Assembly (NCBI GenBank): GCA_018241025.1
Contig: JAFEEQ010000004.1
Coordinates: 62,001-126,000, forward strand
From: Pseudomonadota bacterium
GTDB taxonomy: Bacteria; Pseudomonadota; Alphaproteobacteria; Micropepsales; Micropepsaceae
DNA: 64,000 nt
Reading direction: 5' to 3'
Positions 35,014 through 46,557 of this stretch are shown here, in pieces; the first letter of the stretch is position 1; each line of letters opens with the position of its first letter. The notes under the pieces were generated by a model. That model saw only the letters and a list, made by a program, of their open reading frames with translations. It was not told where the DNA came from and ran no database searches. Made by a program: the position numbers and the translations under genes.

Positions 35014-35913
35014 CTAGCTCCGCTTGTTTTCGAGTAGCCGCGCGAGAATGCTGAGCGTCAGCACCGCGGCCGTGATGATGAGGGCGCCGGCCCAGGCCAG
35101 GGCATGAAGATCCTCATAGGGGCCCATCGCGTAGTTGAAGATCACCACCGGCAGGCTGGCGATCGGCTGGGCCAGGTTCTTGCTCATGAACTGGTTGTTC
35201 AGAGCGGTGAAGAGCAGCGGCGCGGTTTCGCCGGAGATGCGAGCAATCGCGAGAAGCACGCCGGTGACGATACCCGCGCGTGCGGCACGCCATGTGACGA
35301 TGCGAATCACATTGCTGCGCGGCGCGCCCAGCGCGGCGGCGGCTTCACGCAGACCGTTGGGTACGAGCAGGAGCATATTCTCGGTCGTGCGTACGACGAC
35401 GGGGATCACGATCACCATGAGCGCGACGGCGCCGGCGACACCGGAGAAATGTCCGACGGGGCAGTAATCGCCGAGACTCGCCCGGCACACCTTCAGGAGC
35501 GACGAGTCGGGTGGGCTGAAAACGATGATCTCGTAGACGAAGAGGCCGATGACGATCGACGGCGCACTGAGGAGGATGTCGTTGACAAAGCGAATGAAGA
35601 ACGCGAGCCGGCCGTAGCGGCCATACTCTGCGAGATAGGTGCCGGCGAGGATGCCGAGCGGCGTTCCGCCCAGCACGGCGACCAAGCTCATGACGACGCT
35701 GCCGAAGATGGCGTTTGCCAGGCCGCCCGGCGAACCCGGTGCCGGCGTCATTTCGGTGAAGATCGCCGGCGAGAGTGCGGCAAAGCCGTTGTAGAAAAGC
35801 TCGCCGAGGATGAAGGCCAGCCAGACAAGGCCGAACGCGGCGGCAGCCACCGAGAGGGCCAGGAACATGCGGTTGGTGAATTTCCGCCGCGCGATACGGG
35901 CCTGGTTTTTCAC
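35014..35913 (-). CDS. pstA: Phosphate ABC transporter permease PstA
   Basis: A 299-residue inner-membrane permease with about six helices. The binding-protein-dependent transport motif reads [14 protein letters not shown]. The start is GTG at 35913, its GTGA overlapping the pstC stop; pstB begins four bases after the stop. PstA forms the channel with PstC. Confidence 0.95.
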   Translation of the reverse strand: MKNQARIARRKFTNRMFLALSVAAAAFGLVWLAFILGELFYNGFAALSPAIFTEMTPAPGSPGGLANAIFGSVVMSLVAVLGGTPLGILAGTYLAEYGRYGRLAFFIRFVNDILLSAPSIVIGLFVYEIIVFSPPDSSLLKVCRASLGDYCPVGHFSGVAGAVALMVIVIPVVVRTTENMLLLVPNGLREAAAALGAPRSNVIRIVTWRAARAGIVTGVLLAIARISGETAPLLFTALNNQFMSKNLAQPIASLPVVIFNYAMGPYEDLHALAWAGALIITAAVLTLSILARLLENKRS

Positions 35914-36902
35914 GCTGCACCTCCGGCGCGGCTTTCAAGCGCGCGCAACATGAGCTGGGCCGCCGCGAGCACGACGAAGGTGATGAAGAACAGGATCAGG
36001 CCGAGCTCGATGAGCGAGGAGAGGTAGATTTCTCCGACGGCTTCGGTGAACTCGTTGGCGATGGTCGCGGAGATCGTCGTTCCAGGCGCGAACAGCGAAC
36101 TTTGGATATGGTGCGCATTTCCGATGACGAATGTGACCGCCATCGTTTCGCCGAGCGCGCGGCCGAGCGCGAGCATTGCACCGCCGACCACACCGGTGCG
36201 GGCAAACGGCAACACGACACGCCACATGACCTCCCAGGTCGTGCAGCCGAGGCCGTAAGCCGCCTCCTTGAAGACCGGTGGTATGGTCTCGAAAACGTCT
36301 CGCGTCACCGCCGAAATGAAAGGCAGCACCATGATCGAGAGGATCAGCGCTGCTGTGAATGTGCCGATGCCGTAAGGCGGTCCGCCGAAGATCGTCCCGA
36401 GATAGGGAACATCGACCAGGCTGTCGACAATCCAGGTTTGCACGTGCTCCTGAAACCACGGCGCAAATACAAACAGGCCCCAGATGCCGTAGATGATCGA
36501 CGGAATGCCGGCGAGAAGTTCGATCGCGATTCCGACGGGGCGGCGCAGCGGCCGCGGACAGATTTCCGTCAGAAAAATCGCGATACCGATGCCGACGGGC
36601 ACGGCAATGACCATTGCGATGATGGACGTGACCACCGTGCCGTAGATCGATGCCAGGGCGCCGAATTTCTCCGTGACCGGGTTCCAGGCATCCGACGTGA
36701 AGAACGACCAGCCGAAGGCTTTGATCGCGGGCATCGCACCGATCGTCAGCGATGTGATCACACCGGCGAAAATGCCCACCACAATGATGGCTGCGGCGAG
36801 CGTGAGCATGCGGAACCGCGTATCGGCGGCACCGCCCCGGCGGATGGCTTCTGCGCGTTCGGGAAGAGCAGTCATCTGTTCGTCGAGGGCAATATCAGAC
36901 AT
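35910..36902 (-). CDS. pstC: Phosphate ABC transporter permease PstC
   Basis: A 330-residue inner-membrane permease with six to seven helices; the conserved loop is [20 protein letters not shown]. It is the first pst gene here and has a Pho box 105 bases upstream of its ATG. No pstS lies upstream; the next gene in that direction is an unrelated small secreted protein separated by a terminator. Confidence 0.95.
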   Translation of the reverse strand: MSDIALDEQMTALPERAEAIRRGGAADTRFRMLTLAAAIIVVGIFAGVITSLTIGAMPAIKAFGWSFFTSDAWNPVTEKFGALASIYGTVVTSIIAMVIAVPVGIGIAIFLTEICPRPLRRPVGIAIELLAGIPSIIYGIWGLFVFAPWFQEHVQTWIVDSLVDVPYLGTIFGGPPYGIGTFTAALILSIMVLPFISAVTRDVFETIPPVFKEAAYGLGCTTWEVMWRVVLPFARTGVVGGAMLALGRALGETMAVTFVIGNAHHIQSSLFAPGTTISATIANEFTEAVGEIYLSSLIELGLILFFITFVVLAAAQLMLRALESRAGGAA

Positions 36903-37006
36903 GGGAATGCGCGGCCGTCACAGTTGAACCCGTCGGGTCGACAGCCAAAAAGCTGCCCGGAAGAAGTCACCTTGAGCCCATCCCACTTCGCCTGCGCGCA
37001 ACGTCC

Positions 37007-37035
37007 ATCACAGTTTTGCAAAGCTTTTGTGACAG
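37007..37035 (-). promoter_or_regulatory. Pho box (PhoB site) for pstCAB
   Basis: On the minus strand three seven-base units are spaced by AAAA at 11-base intervals: CTGTCAC, GCTTTGC, CTGTGAT. The first and third match the PhoB half-site CTGTCAT/C with at most one change; the middle is weak. This is the expected PhoB/PhoP binding layout, and it lies 105 bases before pstC, so the operon should be induced in phosphate shortage. Confidence 0.75.
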
Positions 37036-37081
37036 CCGCCGGACCTGACAGGACTGCGCCGGTAAGTATATGAATCCAAAG

Positions 37082-37110
37082 AAAAACCGCGCGGACTCGC
37101 GTCCGCGCGG
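37082..37110 (-). terminator. Rho-independent terminator after the small secreted-protein gene
   Basis: CCGCGCGGAC (37087-37096) and GTCCGCGCGG (37101-37110) form a perfect ten-base stem with a four-base loop. On the minus strand it is followed by TTTTT (37082-37086). It lies 20 bases after the stop of the gene at 37130-37519 and isolates that gene from the pst operon. Confidence 0.85.
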
Positions 37111-37129
37111 CATTTTCTCCGAACGTCGT

Positions 37130-37519
37130 TCAGCGGCCCGCTGTCACGACAACATCAAAGGTGTCGCCGGCGCTGTTCGTCACCGTCCAGTGCTCGCCGA
37201 CCGGGTGGGCCGCCACGGGGGAGCAGGATTCACCCGGCGCGTTGGGCGTTCCGGCCGGCAGCGTGGGGGTCAGACACAGCGTGGCGCCGTTGTCCTTGGT
37301 CATCCATTTGCCGGGATAGGTTATCGCCTTGCCGTCGGGGCCGGTTCCGCCGGCGGTATAGGTGCCGTCGGCATTGAACAGGAGCGTGCCGACCGCGCCG
37401 GTCTTGGTGTTCTTGGTGGTAACCGTGTTGCCATAGGTATTGGCCATCGGATCGTCGGCATAAGCCGCCGTCGCGAAGCAAAGGAACGCGCCGGCCAGGG
37501 CCAGCTTGGTAAAGCGCAT
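37130..37519 (-). CDS. Small secreted protein of unknown function
   Basis: A 129-residue exported protein with a signal peptide (MRFTKLALAGAFLCFATAAYA). The mature part is rich in Thr, Gly and Asn; NTYGNTVTTKNTKTGAVGTLLFNADGTY suggests a small beta-barrel or stress-type fold, and two cysteines (LCLTP and ESCSP) may bond. No family is assigned. ATG at 37519 has GGAGG upstream. A strong terminator follows the gene. Confidence 0.75.
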   Translation of the reverse strand: MRFTKLALAGAFLCFATAAYADDPMANTYGNTVTTKNTKTGAVGTLLFNADGTYTAGGTGPDGKAITYPGKWMTKDNGATLCLTPTLPAGTPNAPGESCSPVAAHPVGEHWTVTNSAGDTFDVVVTAGR

Positions 37520-37677
37520 GGAAATCCTCCTCGAAGTTTCACCCGCCCGCAGTGTTTGTTTTTTGGGGCGCGGCGACATTAACCTTTTTCCATCCCGACC
37601 GGAACGGCGGCCTTAAGGGTTTCTGAAAGCTCTGCCAGCCTAGTGTCGCGCCGGGATTTCTGGGCATCCGGCGGCAT

Positions 37678-39908
<2,231 letters not shown>

Positions 39909-39912
<4 letters not shown>

Positions 39913-41243
39913 CGGCAGCCGCTCCGGCGCCCAGGAAGCATCCCCTCTCGGCCTATCTGCAGCCCAAGACGCTGCAGATGCTGGTGCTGGGCTTTTCTTC
40001 GGGCCTGCCCTTTCTGCTGGTCGGCAACACGCTGGGCTACTGGCTGCGCGACGAGGGCACCTCGCTCGCCGCCATCGGATTCATCTCCTGGGTCGGCATC
40101 GCCTATTCGCTGAAATTCCTCTGGGCGCCGATCATCGACCGGGTGAATGCGCCGATCTTCTCGGCGCTGGGTCGCCGCCGCAGCTGGATGGCGCTTTCGC
40201 AGATTGTCGTCGGCCTCGCCTTGGTCGCGATGGCCATCGTCGGCACCGGCCACGGCCTCGTAATGCTCGGCGCCTTCGCGCTTGTTGCCGCGTTCAGCGC
40301 CGCAACCCAGGATATCGTCATCGATGCCTGGCGCATCGAATCCGCCGCGGACAATGACGAGCTCGGCCTGCTTTCCTCCGCCTATCAGTTCGGCTTCCGC
40401 GTCGCACTGCTGGCGACCGATGCGGTGATCCTTGCGGTAGCCGAGCACTTCGGCTGGTCTTTCTCCTACACACTCTATGGTGCGCTCATGGTCATCGGCC
40501 TGATCGCCACCTTCATCGCGATGGAACCGGAACGCGCCGACGCTGTGATGGAATCGAAATCCGAAAGCGCGCCGATCTACACCTTGCGCGGACTGTTCGA
40601 TGCAGTGGCCGGGCCGTTCATCGCTTTTTTCCGCACCTATGGTTTGATCGCGCTCCTGATGCTGCTGGCGATCAGCTTTTATCGCGTGCCGGACTTCATG
40701 ATGGGGCCGATGGTCAATCCCTACTATCACGACATCGGCCTGACCAAGGACACTGTCGCCTGGGTGCGTGGCTCGTTCAGCTTCGTCGCCTCGCTGGCCG
40801 GCATCGCCGCCGGCGGCTTCTGCGCTCTGCGCTTCGGCTACATTCGCGCCCTGATCATGGGCGGCATCCTCCAGGCCGCCGCCATCGCCGCGTTTGCGAT
40901 TCTCGCCTACACAAAGACCGATCTCGGCAGCTTTATCGCCGTGATGATCTTCGACAGCATCGCAACGAGCTTCGCCGGCGTCGCCCTCGTCTCCTACATG
41001 TCGAGCCTGACCAGCCTCGGTTACACCGCGACGCAATACGCGTTGCTGGCCTCGAGCTACACGATGCTCGGCAAATTTCTTAAAGGCTTCTCGGGCAAGC
41101 TCATCGAATGGCTGAGCCAGGGCAGCGACTTGTTCCACGCCTATGCCGTGTTCTTCGTCGGCTGCGGGCTAGTGGGAATTCCGGGCGTCATCCTCTTCGT
41201 CATCCTGGCGCGCATCCATGCCAGCCGGGACGCAACCGCCTGA
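39909..41243 (+). CDS. ampG: AmpG-like muropeptide permease (MFS)
   Basis: A 444-residue major facilitator transporter with about 12-14 helices. QPKTLQMLVLGFSSGLPFLLVGNTLGYWL and KFLWAPIIDR match AmpG, the importer of GlcNAc-anhydroMurNAc peptides for cell-wall recycling. ATG at 39909 lies in an ATGA overlap with the hybrid kinase stop, so the two proteins should be made together. No beta-lactamase gene is in the window. Confidence 0.9.
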
Positions 41244-41255
41244 ATCCGGTTTGGT

Positions 41256-41284
41256 TTGCCTCGATTCCCGGGCTCCGGTAAAAT
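41256..41284 (+). promoter_or_regulatory. Promoter of olsB
   Basis: TTGCCT (41256-41261) and TAAAAT (41279-41284), 17 bases apart, are the best sigma-70-like pair noticed. The leader would be about 60 bases to the GTG at 41351, where AAGGA provides the ribosome-binding site. Confidence 0.55.
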
Positions 41285-41350
41285 GCCGGCACTCGGAACA
41301 GGGCCAGCTGGCTCCGGAGCAGACGGCGCCCGTTCCAAAGGATAGTTCGC

Positions 41351-42190
41351 GTGGTCAACATTCACGAGCCGGGACCCCTTGAGGGCCGACTTGAGCAATG
41401 GCCCGTCCTCGCGACCGCCGGCGGACTGGAAGTCCGCCTCGCCGAGACCGAGGGCGAAGTCGAGCAGGCCCAGCGCCTGCGCTATCACGTATTCTACGAA
41501 GAGATGGCCGCCGTGCCCTCGCCCGAGATGCGCGAGGCGCAGCGGGACTTCGACAAGTTCGACGAGGTTTGCGACCACCTCCTCGTCGTCGATCGTTCCG
41601 CGCTCAGCGATGACGGCCAACCGCCCGTCGTCGGCACCTATCGCTTGACCCGCGACGTCGATGCCCGCCGCGCCGGCGGGTTCTACACCTCGGGCGAATT
41701 CGACATGTCGAAGATGCTCGCCGCATACGAGGGCAAGCGCCTGCTCGAACTCGGCCGCTCCTGCGTGCTCAAGGCCTATCGCTCGCGCACCACGACCATG
41801 CAGCTCCTGTGGAAGGGGCTGATGGCCTACAACTCGCGCTTCTCCATCGACCTGATGTTCGGCTGCGCCTCCTTCGGCGGCACCGATCCGGATGCGCTGG
41901 CGCTGCCCCTTTCCTATCTCCACCACTTCCATCCGATTCCGGCAGGCATGGAGGTGAAGGCGCGGCCCGAGCTCTATGTCCCGATGGACCGCATGGCCAA
42001 GGATGCGATCGACCCGAAGGAAGGCCTGCGCGCGCTGCCGCCGCTGCTGAAGGGTTATATCCGCGCCGGCGCCTGCATCGGCGACGGTGCCGTGATCGAC
42101 CGCCAGTTCGGCACGGTCGACGTCTTCATCTACTTCCCGCTGAACAATATCGACCCACGCTATCGCAGCCGCTTCGGGCTGGCGGGATAA
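41351..42190 (+). CDS. olsB: L-ornithine N-alpha-acyltransferase OlsB
   Basis: A 279-residue GNAT-fold acyltransferase that links a 3-hydroxyacyl chain to ornithine, the first step of ornithine-lipid synthesis. RLRYHVFYEEM and LLELGRSCVLKAYRSR, with the C-terminal PLNNIDPRYRSRFG, are typical OlsB/hemolysin-like segments. The start is GTG at 41351. OlsA, the second enzyme, could be the plsC-like protein at 3944 or lie elsewhere. The gene is followed by two hairpin repeats. Confidence 0.9.
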   Translation: MVNIHEPGPLEGRLEQWPVLATAGGLEVRLAETEGEVEQAQRLRYHVFYEEMAAVPSPEMREAQRDFDKFDEVCDHLLVVDRSALSDDGQPPVVGTYRLTRDVDARRAGGFYTSGEFDMSKMLAAYEGKRLLELGRSCVLKAYRSRTTTMQLLWKGLMAYNSRFSIDLMFGCASFGGTDPDALALPLSYLHHFHPIPAGMEVKARPELYVPMDRMAKDAIDPKEGLRALPPLLKGYIRAGACIGDGAVIDRQFGTVDVFIYFPLNNIDPRYRSRFGLAG

Positions 42191-42203
42191 GGTCGGCGCT
42201 TTT

Positions 42204-42226
42204 CATCCTTCGACAAGCTCAGGATG
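42204..42226. repeat. Palindromic repeat copy (CTTCGACAAGCTCAGG type), first hairpin
   Basis: CATCCT (42204-42209) pairs with AGGATG (42221-42226) around a TCGACAAGCTC core. The core CCTTCGACAAGCTCAGG is copied as an inverted repeat with one change at 42249-42265. It is in the gap between the convergent genes olsB and gshB and may stop transcription from either side. Confidence 0.65.
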
Positions 42227-42240
42227 AGGTCCTGATCCAA

Positions 42241-42273
42241 CCCCTCACCCTGGGCTTGTCGAAGGGCGAGGGG
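42241..42273. repeat. Palindromic repeat copy, second hairpin
   Basis: CCCCTC (42241-42246) pairs with GAGGGG (42268-42273), enclosing ACCCTGGGCTTGTCGAAGGGC, the inverted partner of the first hairpin. Repeats with this core are widespread in intergenic DNA of many Proteobacteria. Confidence 0.65.
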
Positions 42274-42284
42274 TAGCACCGATG

Positions 42285-43226
42285 CTAAACTTTCTTCCGC
42301 CGCTCAATCGCATCCCAGATGAGCTTCGCGATGTCCGGGCCGCCGAAGCGTTTCACTTCGTGGATGCCCGTCGGGCTGGTGACGTTGATTTCGGTCAGGT
42401 AATCGCCGATCACGTCGATGCCAGTGAAGATCAGGCCGAGCCGCTTCAGCTCCGGACCGATGGTGGCGCAGATTTCTTCCTCGCGCGTCGTCAGCGTCGT
42501 CGCTTCAGCACGGCCACCGACATGCATGTTGGAGCGCGCCTCGCCCGCTGCCGGCACACGGTTGATCGCGCCGGCGAATTCGCCATCGACCAGGATGATG
42601 CGCTTGTCGCCCTTGCGCACCTCCGGCACGTAACGCTGCACGATCACCGGCTCGCGATAGAACTGGGTGAACATCTCGAGCAGCGAGCCGAGATTCTCGT
42701 CGTCCTGACGGATGCGAAACACACCCGCGCCGCCATTGCCGTAGAGCGGCTTGACGATGATGTCCTTGTGCTCGGCGCGGAAGCTGGCGATCTCACCGCG
42801 GTCGGAGGTGATCAGCGTCGGCGGCATCAGCCCTTCGAACTGGGTGACGAAGATCTTTTCCGGCGCATTGCGCACGCTGGCGGGATCGTTGACCACCAGT
42901 GTCTTCGGATGGATGCGCTCGAGGATATGGGTCGCGGTGATGTAGGCCATGTCGAAGGGCGGGTCCTGCCGCATCAGGACGACATCGGTGGTCGAGAGGT
43001 CGGTCACCGCCGGCGCACCGAGCGTAAAATGATCGCCCTTCACCGCGCGCACGCTGAGCGGTCGCGCCAACGCCGTCACCTTGCCGTCGCGGAACGACAA
43101 TTCGCGCGGACCGTAATAGATGAGGCTATGACCGCGCGCCTGCGCTTCCAGTGCCAACGCAAAGGTCGAATCGCCGCCGATGTCGATCTTCTCGATCGGG
43201 TCCATCTGGATCGCGACAGTCAGCAT
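42285..43226 (-). CDS. gshB: Glutathione synthase
   Basis: A 313-residue ATP-grasp ligase that joins gamma-glutamylcysteine with glycine. It starts [38 protein letters not shown] and [14 protein letters not shown] are GshB signatures, the latter for ATP binding. It is the last gene of the minus-strand run rsmI-yraN-sirB1-gshB. The first glutathione enzyme is not in the window, but a GST is, at 33222. Confidence 0.95.
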   Translation of the reverse strand: MLTVAIQMDPIEKIDIGGDSTFALALEAQARGHSLIYYGPRELSFRDGKVTALARPLSVRAVKGDHFTLGAPAVTDLSTTDVVLMRQDPPFDMAYITATHILERIHPKTLVVNDPASVRNAPEKIFVTQFEGLMPPTLITSDRGEIASFRAEHKDIIVKPLYGNGGAGVFRIRQDDENLGSLLEMFTQFYREPVIVQRYVPEVRKGDKRIILVDGEFAGAINRVPAAGEARSNMHVGGRAEATTLTTREEEICATIGPELKRLGLIFTGIDVIGDYLTEINVTSPTGIHEVKRFGGPDIAKLIWDAIERRKKV

Positions 43227-43236
43227 GCGAACTCCC

Positions 43237-44037
43237 TCAATTCAGCCGGCGTTTCAGCGCTGCCAGCAGCAGCGCGGCCTCGTTGTGCAGCACGTCACCC
43301 GTTCGCACGAGTTCGAGACAGGTCTCATAAGCCTGACGCGCCGCCCCGAGCGCGCCCAGCGCCTCGTTCAGCCGCGCCATGTCGAACCACAGATCGGCCC
43401 GCCTGGGCGCAATCAACGCCATCCGCCGGGTCAGTTCGAGTCCGCGCACCGTATCGCCCTGCTGCATGGCCCGCATCTTCGGGTTGTTCTGAAGCCGCAA
43501 CAAGACATCGGTATCGCTGACGGGCTCTGCAAGCCCTGCATCACGCAAGGCCGTCGGCATGTTTTCCGCACTCAGGACCGCCCCGCCGTTGAAGGGATCG
43601 ATCGTCACATCGTCATGGCGGTAGGTGATCCGGACAAGGAAATGCCCCTGGGTATTGAGCCCTTCCGCCTTCATCCCGCCAGCGCGCGCGGCATGCATGT
43701 AGAGGATGCCGAGCGCGACCGGCAGACCGCGGCGCCGCTCCATCACCTCGATCAGATCGGCGTTCTTGGGATCGTCATAGTTCGCACGGTCGCCGTCATA
43801 GCCGAAGCGGTCGGCGAGAACGGCCGTGAGCAGTTGCGCGCCGTCACCGACCCGGCGCAACACCGGCGCCTGCGCATCCATCTCTGCCGCGATCTCTTCC
43901 AGATGGGTCAGGGAGGGTTCGAGCGGCAATTTGGGATGGTCAAGCGACGCCAGCATCAGTGCGACGCGCGCAATGTCGTGCGGACCGTCGCCGGCCATGC
44001 CGATCGCCTTGAGGTATTCGGTGGCGACGTTGTTCAT
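43237..44037 (-). CDS. SirB1-family transglutaminase-like/TPR protein
   Basis: A 266-residue protein of the SirB1 family. The first two thirds have a transglutaminase-like fold ([20 protein letters not shown], with GHFLVRI), and the end has tetratricopeptide-like helices. Function is not established. ATG at 44037 lies in an ATGA overlap with the yraN stop; a GTG at 44046 would add three residues. Confidence 0.85.
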   Translation of the reverse strand: MNNVATEYLKAIGMAGDGPHDIARVALMLASLDHPKLPLEPSLTHLEEIAAEMDAQAPVLRRVGDGAQLLTAVLADRFGYDGDRANYDDPKNADLIEVMERRRGLPVALGILYMHAARAGGMKAEGLNTQGHFLVRITYRHDDVTIDPFNGGAVLSAENMPTALRDAGLAEPVSDTDVLLRLQNNPKMRAMQQGDTVRGLELTRRMALIAPRRADLWFDMARLNEALGALGAARQAYETCLELVRTGDVLHNEAALLLAALKRRLN

Positions 44038-44390
44038 GGCCGCCACGCATCGGGAAAATGCTTCGGCAGCGGTGCGACCGTGACAACGTCGAATCGCATG
44101 CCGCGCGCCGCCAGCGCCGGACGTGCGGCGACATAAAGGTCCGCGGCGCGGGTGATGCGCGCCTGCTGGCGCGGGCTGACGGATTCGACGGCTTCGCGCG
44201 CACTCGGCCGCGCCTTCACTTCGACAAAGCAGAGGACACCGCGCGGCGAGCGCGCAACAAGATCTATTTCGCCGACCTTGGTGCGCACACGGCGGCCGAG
44301 GATGCGATAGCCTTTCAGCGTGAGCAGCAGTGCCGCCAGCGTCTCGCCGCTGCGGCCGCGCTTCTCGGCCTTGATCCGGCGCTCAGTCAT
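44034..44390 (-). CDS. YraN family (UPF0102) endonuclease-like protein
   Basis: A 118-residue member of UPF0102, a restriction-endonuclease-like fold. GYRILGRRVRTKVGEIDLVA and VLCFVEVKAR give the expected acidic/lysine catalytic pattern (GEID and EVK). The cellular role is unknown. It is encoded between rsmI and sirB1, a frequent order in Alphaproteobacteria. Confidence 0.88.
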   Translation of the reverse strand: MTERRIKAEKRGRSGETLAALLLTLKGYRILGRRVRTKVGEIDLVARSPRGVLCFVEVKARPSAREAVESVSPRQQARITRAADLYVAARPALAARGMRFDVVTVAPLPKHFPDAWRP

Positions 44391-45243
44391 CGCCCTTCCT
44401 CGCGAGGGCGCGTTCGTAGATCGCCTTGCGCGGTACGTCGAGCGCTTCGGCCACGAGTTCGGCGGCCGCCCGCACCGGCATGAAGACGAGCGCTTTGTCG
44501 AGCAGCGCGTCGGCGCGTGCCGTATCGAGCCCGGTTTCGACCGGCGGCCCGATCAGCAGCGTGACCTCGCCCTTCGGCGGCGCTTCCTCGGCATATTGTC
44601 CGGCAAGAATGGTAAGCGTGCCCCGCCGGACTTCTTCGTGCAGCTTGGTCAGCTCGCGCGCCACCACCACGGCGCGGTCACCCAGAACGTCGCGCATCTG
44701 CGCGAGCGCCTCGGCGAGACGCTGGCCGGATTCGAAAAAGATCAGTGTCGACCGCACCGCTTTGAGCTCGTCGAGAACCGTCTGCCGCTCTCCGGCACGG
44801 GGAGAGAGAAATCCTGCGAACAGGAAGCGGTCGCTCGGCAGACCGGCCAGGGCCAGCGCCGTCAATGTCGCCGATGCGCCGGGGATGGCATGCACCGGAA
44901 TCCCGGCAGCTATCGCCTCGCGCACCAGCTTGTACCCCGGATCGGATACCAGCGGCGTGCCGGCATCGCTGACCAGCGCGATCTTCGCCCCATGCTGCAG
45001 CCGGGCCAGCAGTTTCGGCCGCTCGCGCGCGCCATTGTGGTCATTATAGGCGGTCAGGGGTTTGGATATCCCGTGGATTGCCAGCAGCTTGGAGGTCACC
45101 CGCGTGTCCTCTGCCGCAATCGCGTCACAGCCGGCCAGTACATCCAGCGCGCGCAAGGTGATGTCGCGGGCATTGCCGATCGGGGTCGCGGTGACGTACA
45201 GCCCCGGCGTCAGGTCCCCGCCCGATTTACGGAACCCGTCCAA
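44383..45243 (-). CDS. rsmI: 16S rRNA (cytidine-1402-2'-O)-methyltransferase
   Basis: A 286-residue RsmI-type tetrapyrrole-methylase-fold enzyme that methylates C1402 of 16S rRNA. GLYVTATPIGNARDITLRAL, AEDTRVTSKLL, and ALVSDAGTPLVSDPGY are diagnostic. No ATG is near; TTG at 45243 is the probable start because it keeps the reading frame clear of the divergent lipoprotein gene at 45276. It overlaps yraN by eight bases. Confidence 0.92.
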   Translation of the reverse strand: MDGFRKSGGDLTPGLYVTATPIGNARDITLRALDVLAGCDAIAAEDTRVTSKLLAIHGISKPLTAYNDHNGARERPKLLARLQHGAKIALVSDAGTPLVSDPGYKLVREAIAAGIPVHAIPGASATLTALALAGLPSDRFLFAGFLSPRAGERQTVLDELKAVRSTLIFFESGQRLAEALAQMRDVLGDRAVVVARELTKLHEEVRRGTLTILAGQYAEEAPPKGEVTLLIGPPVETGLDTARADALLDKALVFMPVRAAAELVAEALDVPRKAIYERALARKGDD

Positions 45244-45275
45244 AGTCTTAGGGTCGCCGTCCTGTGGAGGTTTCA

Positions 45276-46511
45276 ATGTCCGTTTCGTCCCGCTTCGGCT
45301 CGCAGATCCGCTCTTTTGCCATTGTGGGCGCGGTCGCGATAGCGCTTGCCGCCTGCCAGACCAAGCCGGTCGAAACCGCCCCACCGCCGGCCACGCCGGC
45401 TGAGGCCGCGCCGCCGAACGCGCTGACCGCCAACAGCCCCGCCTTTCTGACCATGCCGAATATCCCCGCCGACCACATCCCGGTCCGGGTCGGCATCCTT
45501 CTGCCGTTTTCCAGCGGCACGCCTGCGGTGCGCGCCCTTGCCCAGGCGATGGTCAAGGCCGCGACGATGGCGCTCTACGAATCTGGCAACAGGGACATGA
45601 TCCTGATAACGGCCGATGAGGGGTCGACGCCGGCCGACGCCGCCGACGCCGGACAGAAGCTTCTCAATCAGGGTGCCGAGATCATCGTCGGGCCGCTCTA
45701 TGCCACATCGGTCAAAGCCATTGCCGGAGCGGCCCGCGACCGCGGCGTTGCCGTGCTTTCCTTCTCGACCGACCGTTCCGTCGCCGGCGACGGCGTCTTC
45801 CTGATCAGCTTCCTGCCGACAAACGATACCGACCGCGTCGTCTCCTATGCCCTGGCGCATGGCCATCACAAGATCGCGGCGCTGATCCCCGACAATCTCT
45901 ATGGCGACGTGACGCTCGGCGCGCTCAAAGGCGCGGTCACGAACGGAAAGGGCGAGCTCGGGCAGGTCCAGCGCTTTCCCGCGACAGTCGACGGCGTGCT
46001 CAATCCGGCGACCGCGATCGCCCATACCGATGCGGATGCGGTCTTCATTCCGCAGGCCGGCGCAATCCTGCATGCCGCGGCACCGACTCTAAGCTCCGGC
46101 GGCCTCGATCCCTCCAAGGTGAAGTTGCTGGGCACGGGCCAGTGGGAGGATCCCTCGCTATCGAGCGAGCCCACCTTGAATGGCGCATGGTTCGCCGCAC
46201 CCGATCCGAAGGATGAAGTGGCCTTCAATGCAAAATTCCGCGCCGCCTATGGGACTGATCCGCCGCAGCTTGCCGGCCTCGCCTATGATGCGATCTCGCT
46301 GATCGCGAAGCTTGCCGAGAAGGGCGAGCCCTACAAGCGCTTCACGCGCGCGGCCATCGTCGATCCCAACGGATTTTCCGGCGCCGACGGCATATTCCGC
46401 TTCATGGCGGACGGTACGGCGGAGCGCGGCCTTGCCATCCTCAGCGTCGGCCCGGACGGATTCCGCGTCGTCGATCCGGCGCCGACAACCTTCGTGAAGC
46501 CGGGTTCCTGA
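45276..46511 (+). CDS. Penicillin-binding protein activator, LpoA/LppC-like lipoprotein
   Basis: A 411-residue outer-membrane lipoprotein with a lipobox (ALAAC, modified Cys near residue 27). The mature protein after a proline/alanine-rich linker is a periplasmic-binding-type fold (VRVGILLPFSSGTPAVR; ALYESGNRDMILITADEGS) as in the LppC/LpoA C-terminal domain; the N-terminal TPR part of E. coli LpoA is missing, as in other Alphaproteobacteria. Activation of PBP1A is inferred. ATG has GGAGG five bases upstream. Confidence 0.85.
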   Translation: MSVSSRFGSQIRSFAIVGAVAIALAACQTKPVETAPPPATPAEAAPPNALTANSPAFLTMPNIPADHIPVRVGILLPFSSGTPAVRALAQAMVKAATMALYESGNRDMILITADEGSTPADAADAGQKLLNQGAEIIVGPLYATSVKAIAGAARDRGVAVLSFSTDRSVAGDGVFLISFLPTNDTDRVVSYALAHGHHKIAALIPDNLYGDVTLGALKGAVTNGKGELGQVQRFPATVDGVLNPATAIAHTDADAVFIPQAGAILHAAAPTLSSGGLDPSKVKLLGTGQWEDPSLSSEPTLNGAWFAAPDPKDEVAFNAKFRAAYGTDPPQLAGLAYDAISLIAKLAEKGEPYKRFTRAAIVDPNGFSGADGIFRFMADGTAERGLAILSVGPDGFRVVDPAPTTFVKPGS

Positions 46512-46514
46512 CCG

Positions 46515-46541
46515 CCTCGCTGAGCCTGTCGAAGCACGAGG
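46515..46541. repeat. Palindromic repeat copy between LppC-like gene and hemW
   Basis: CCTCG (46515-46519) and CGAGG (46537-46541) pair around CTGAGCCTGTCGAAGCA. The core GAGCCTGTCGAAG is related to the repeat at 42204-42273, so this is a second copy of the family, again between two convergent genes. Confidence 0.55.
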
Positions 46542-46557
46542 GCAGCGCAACACCTTC

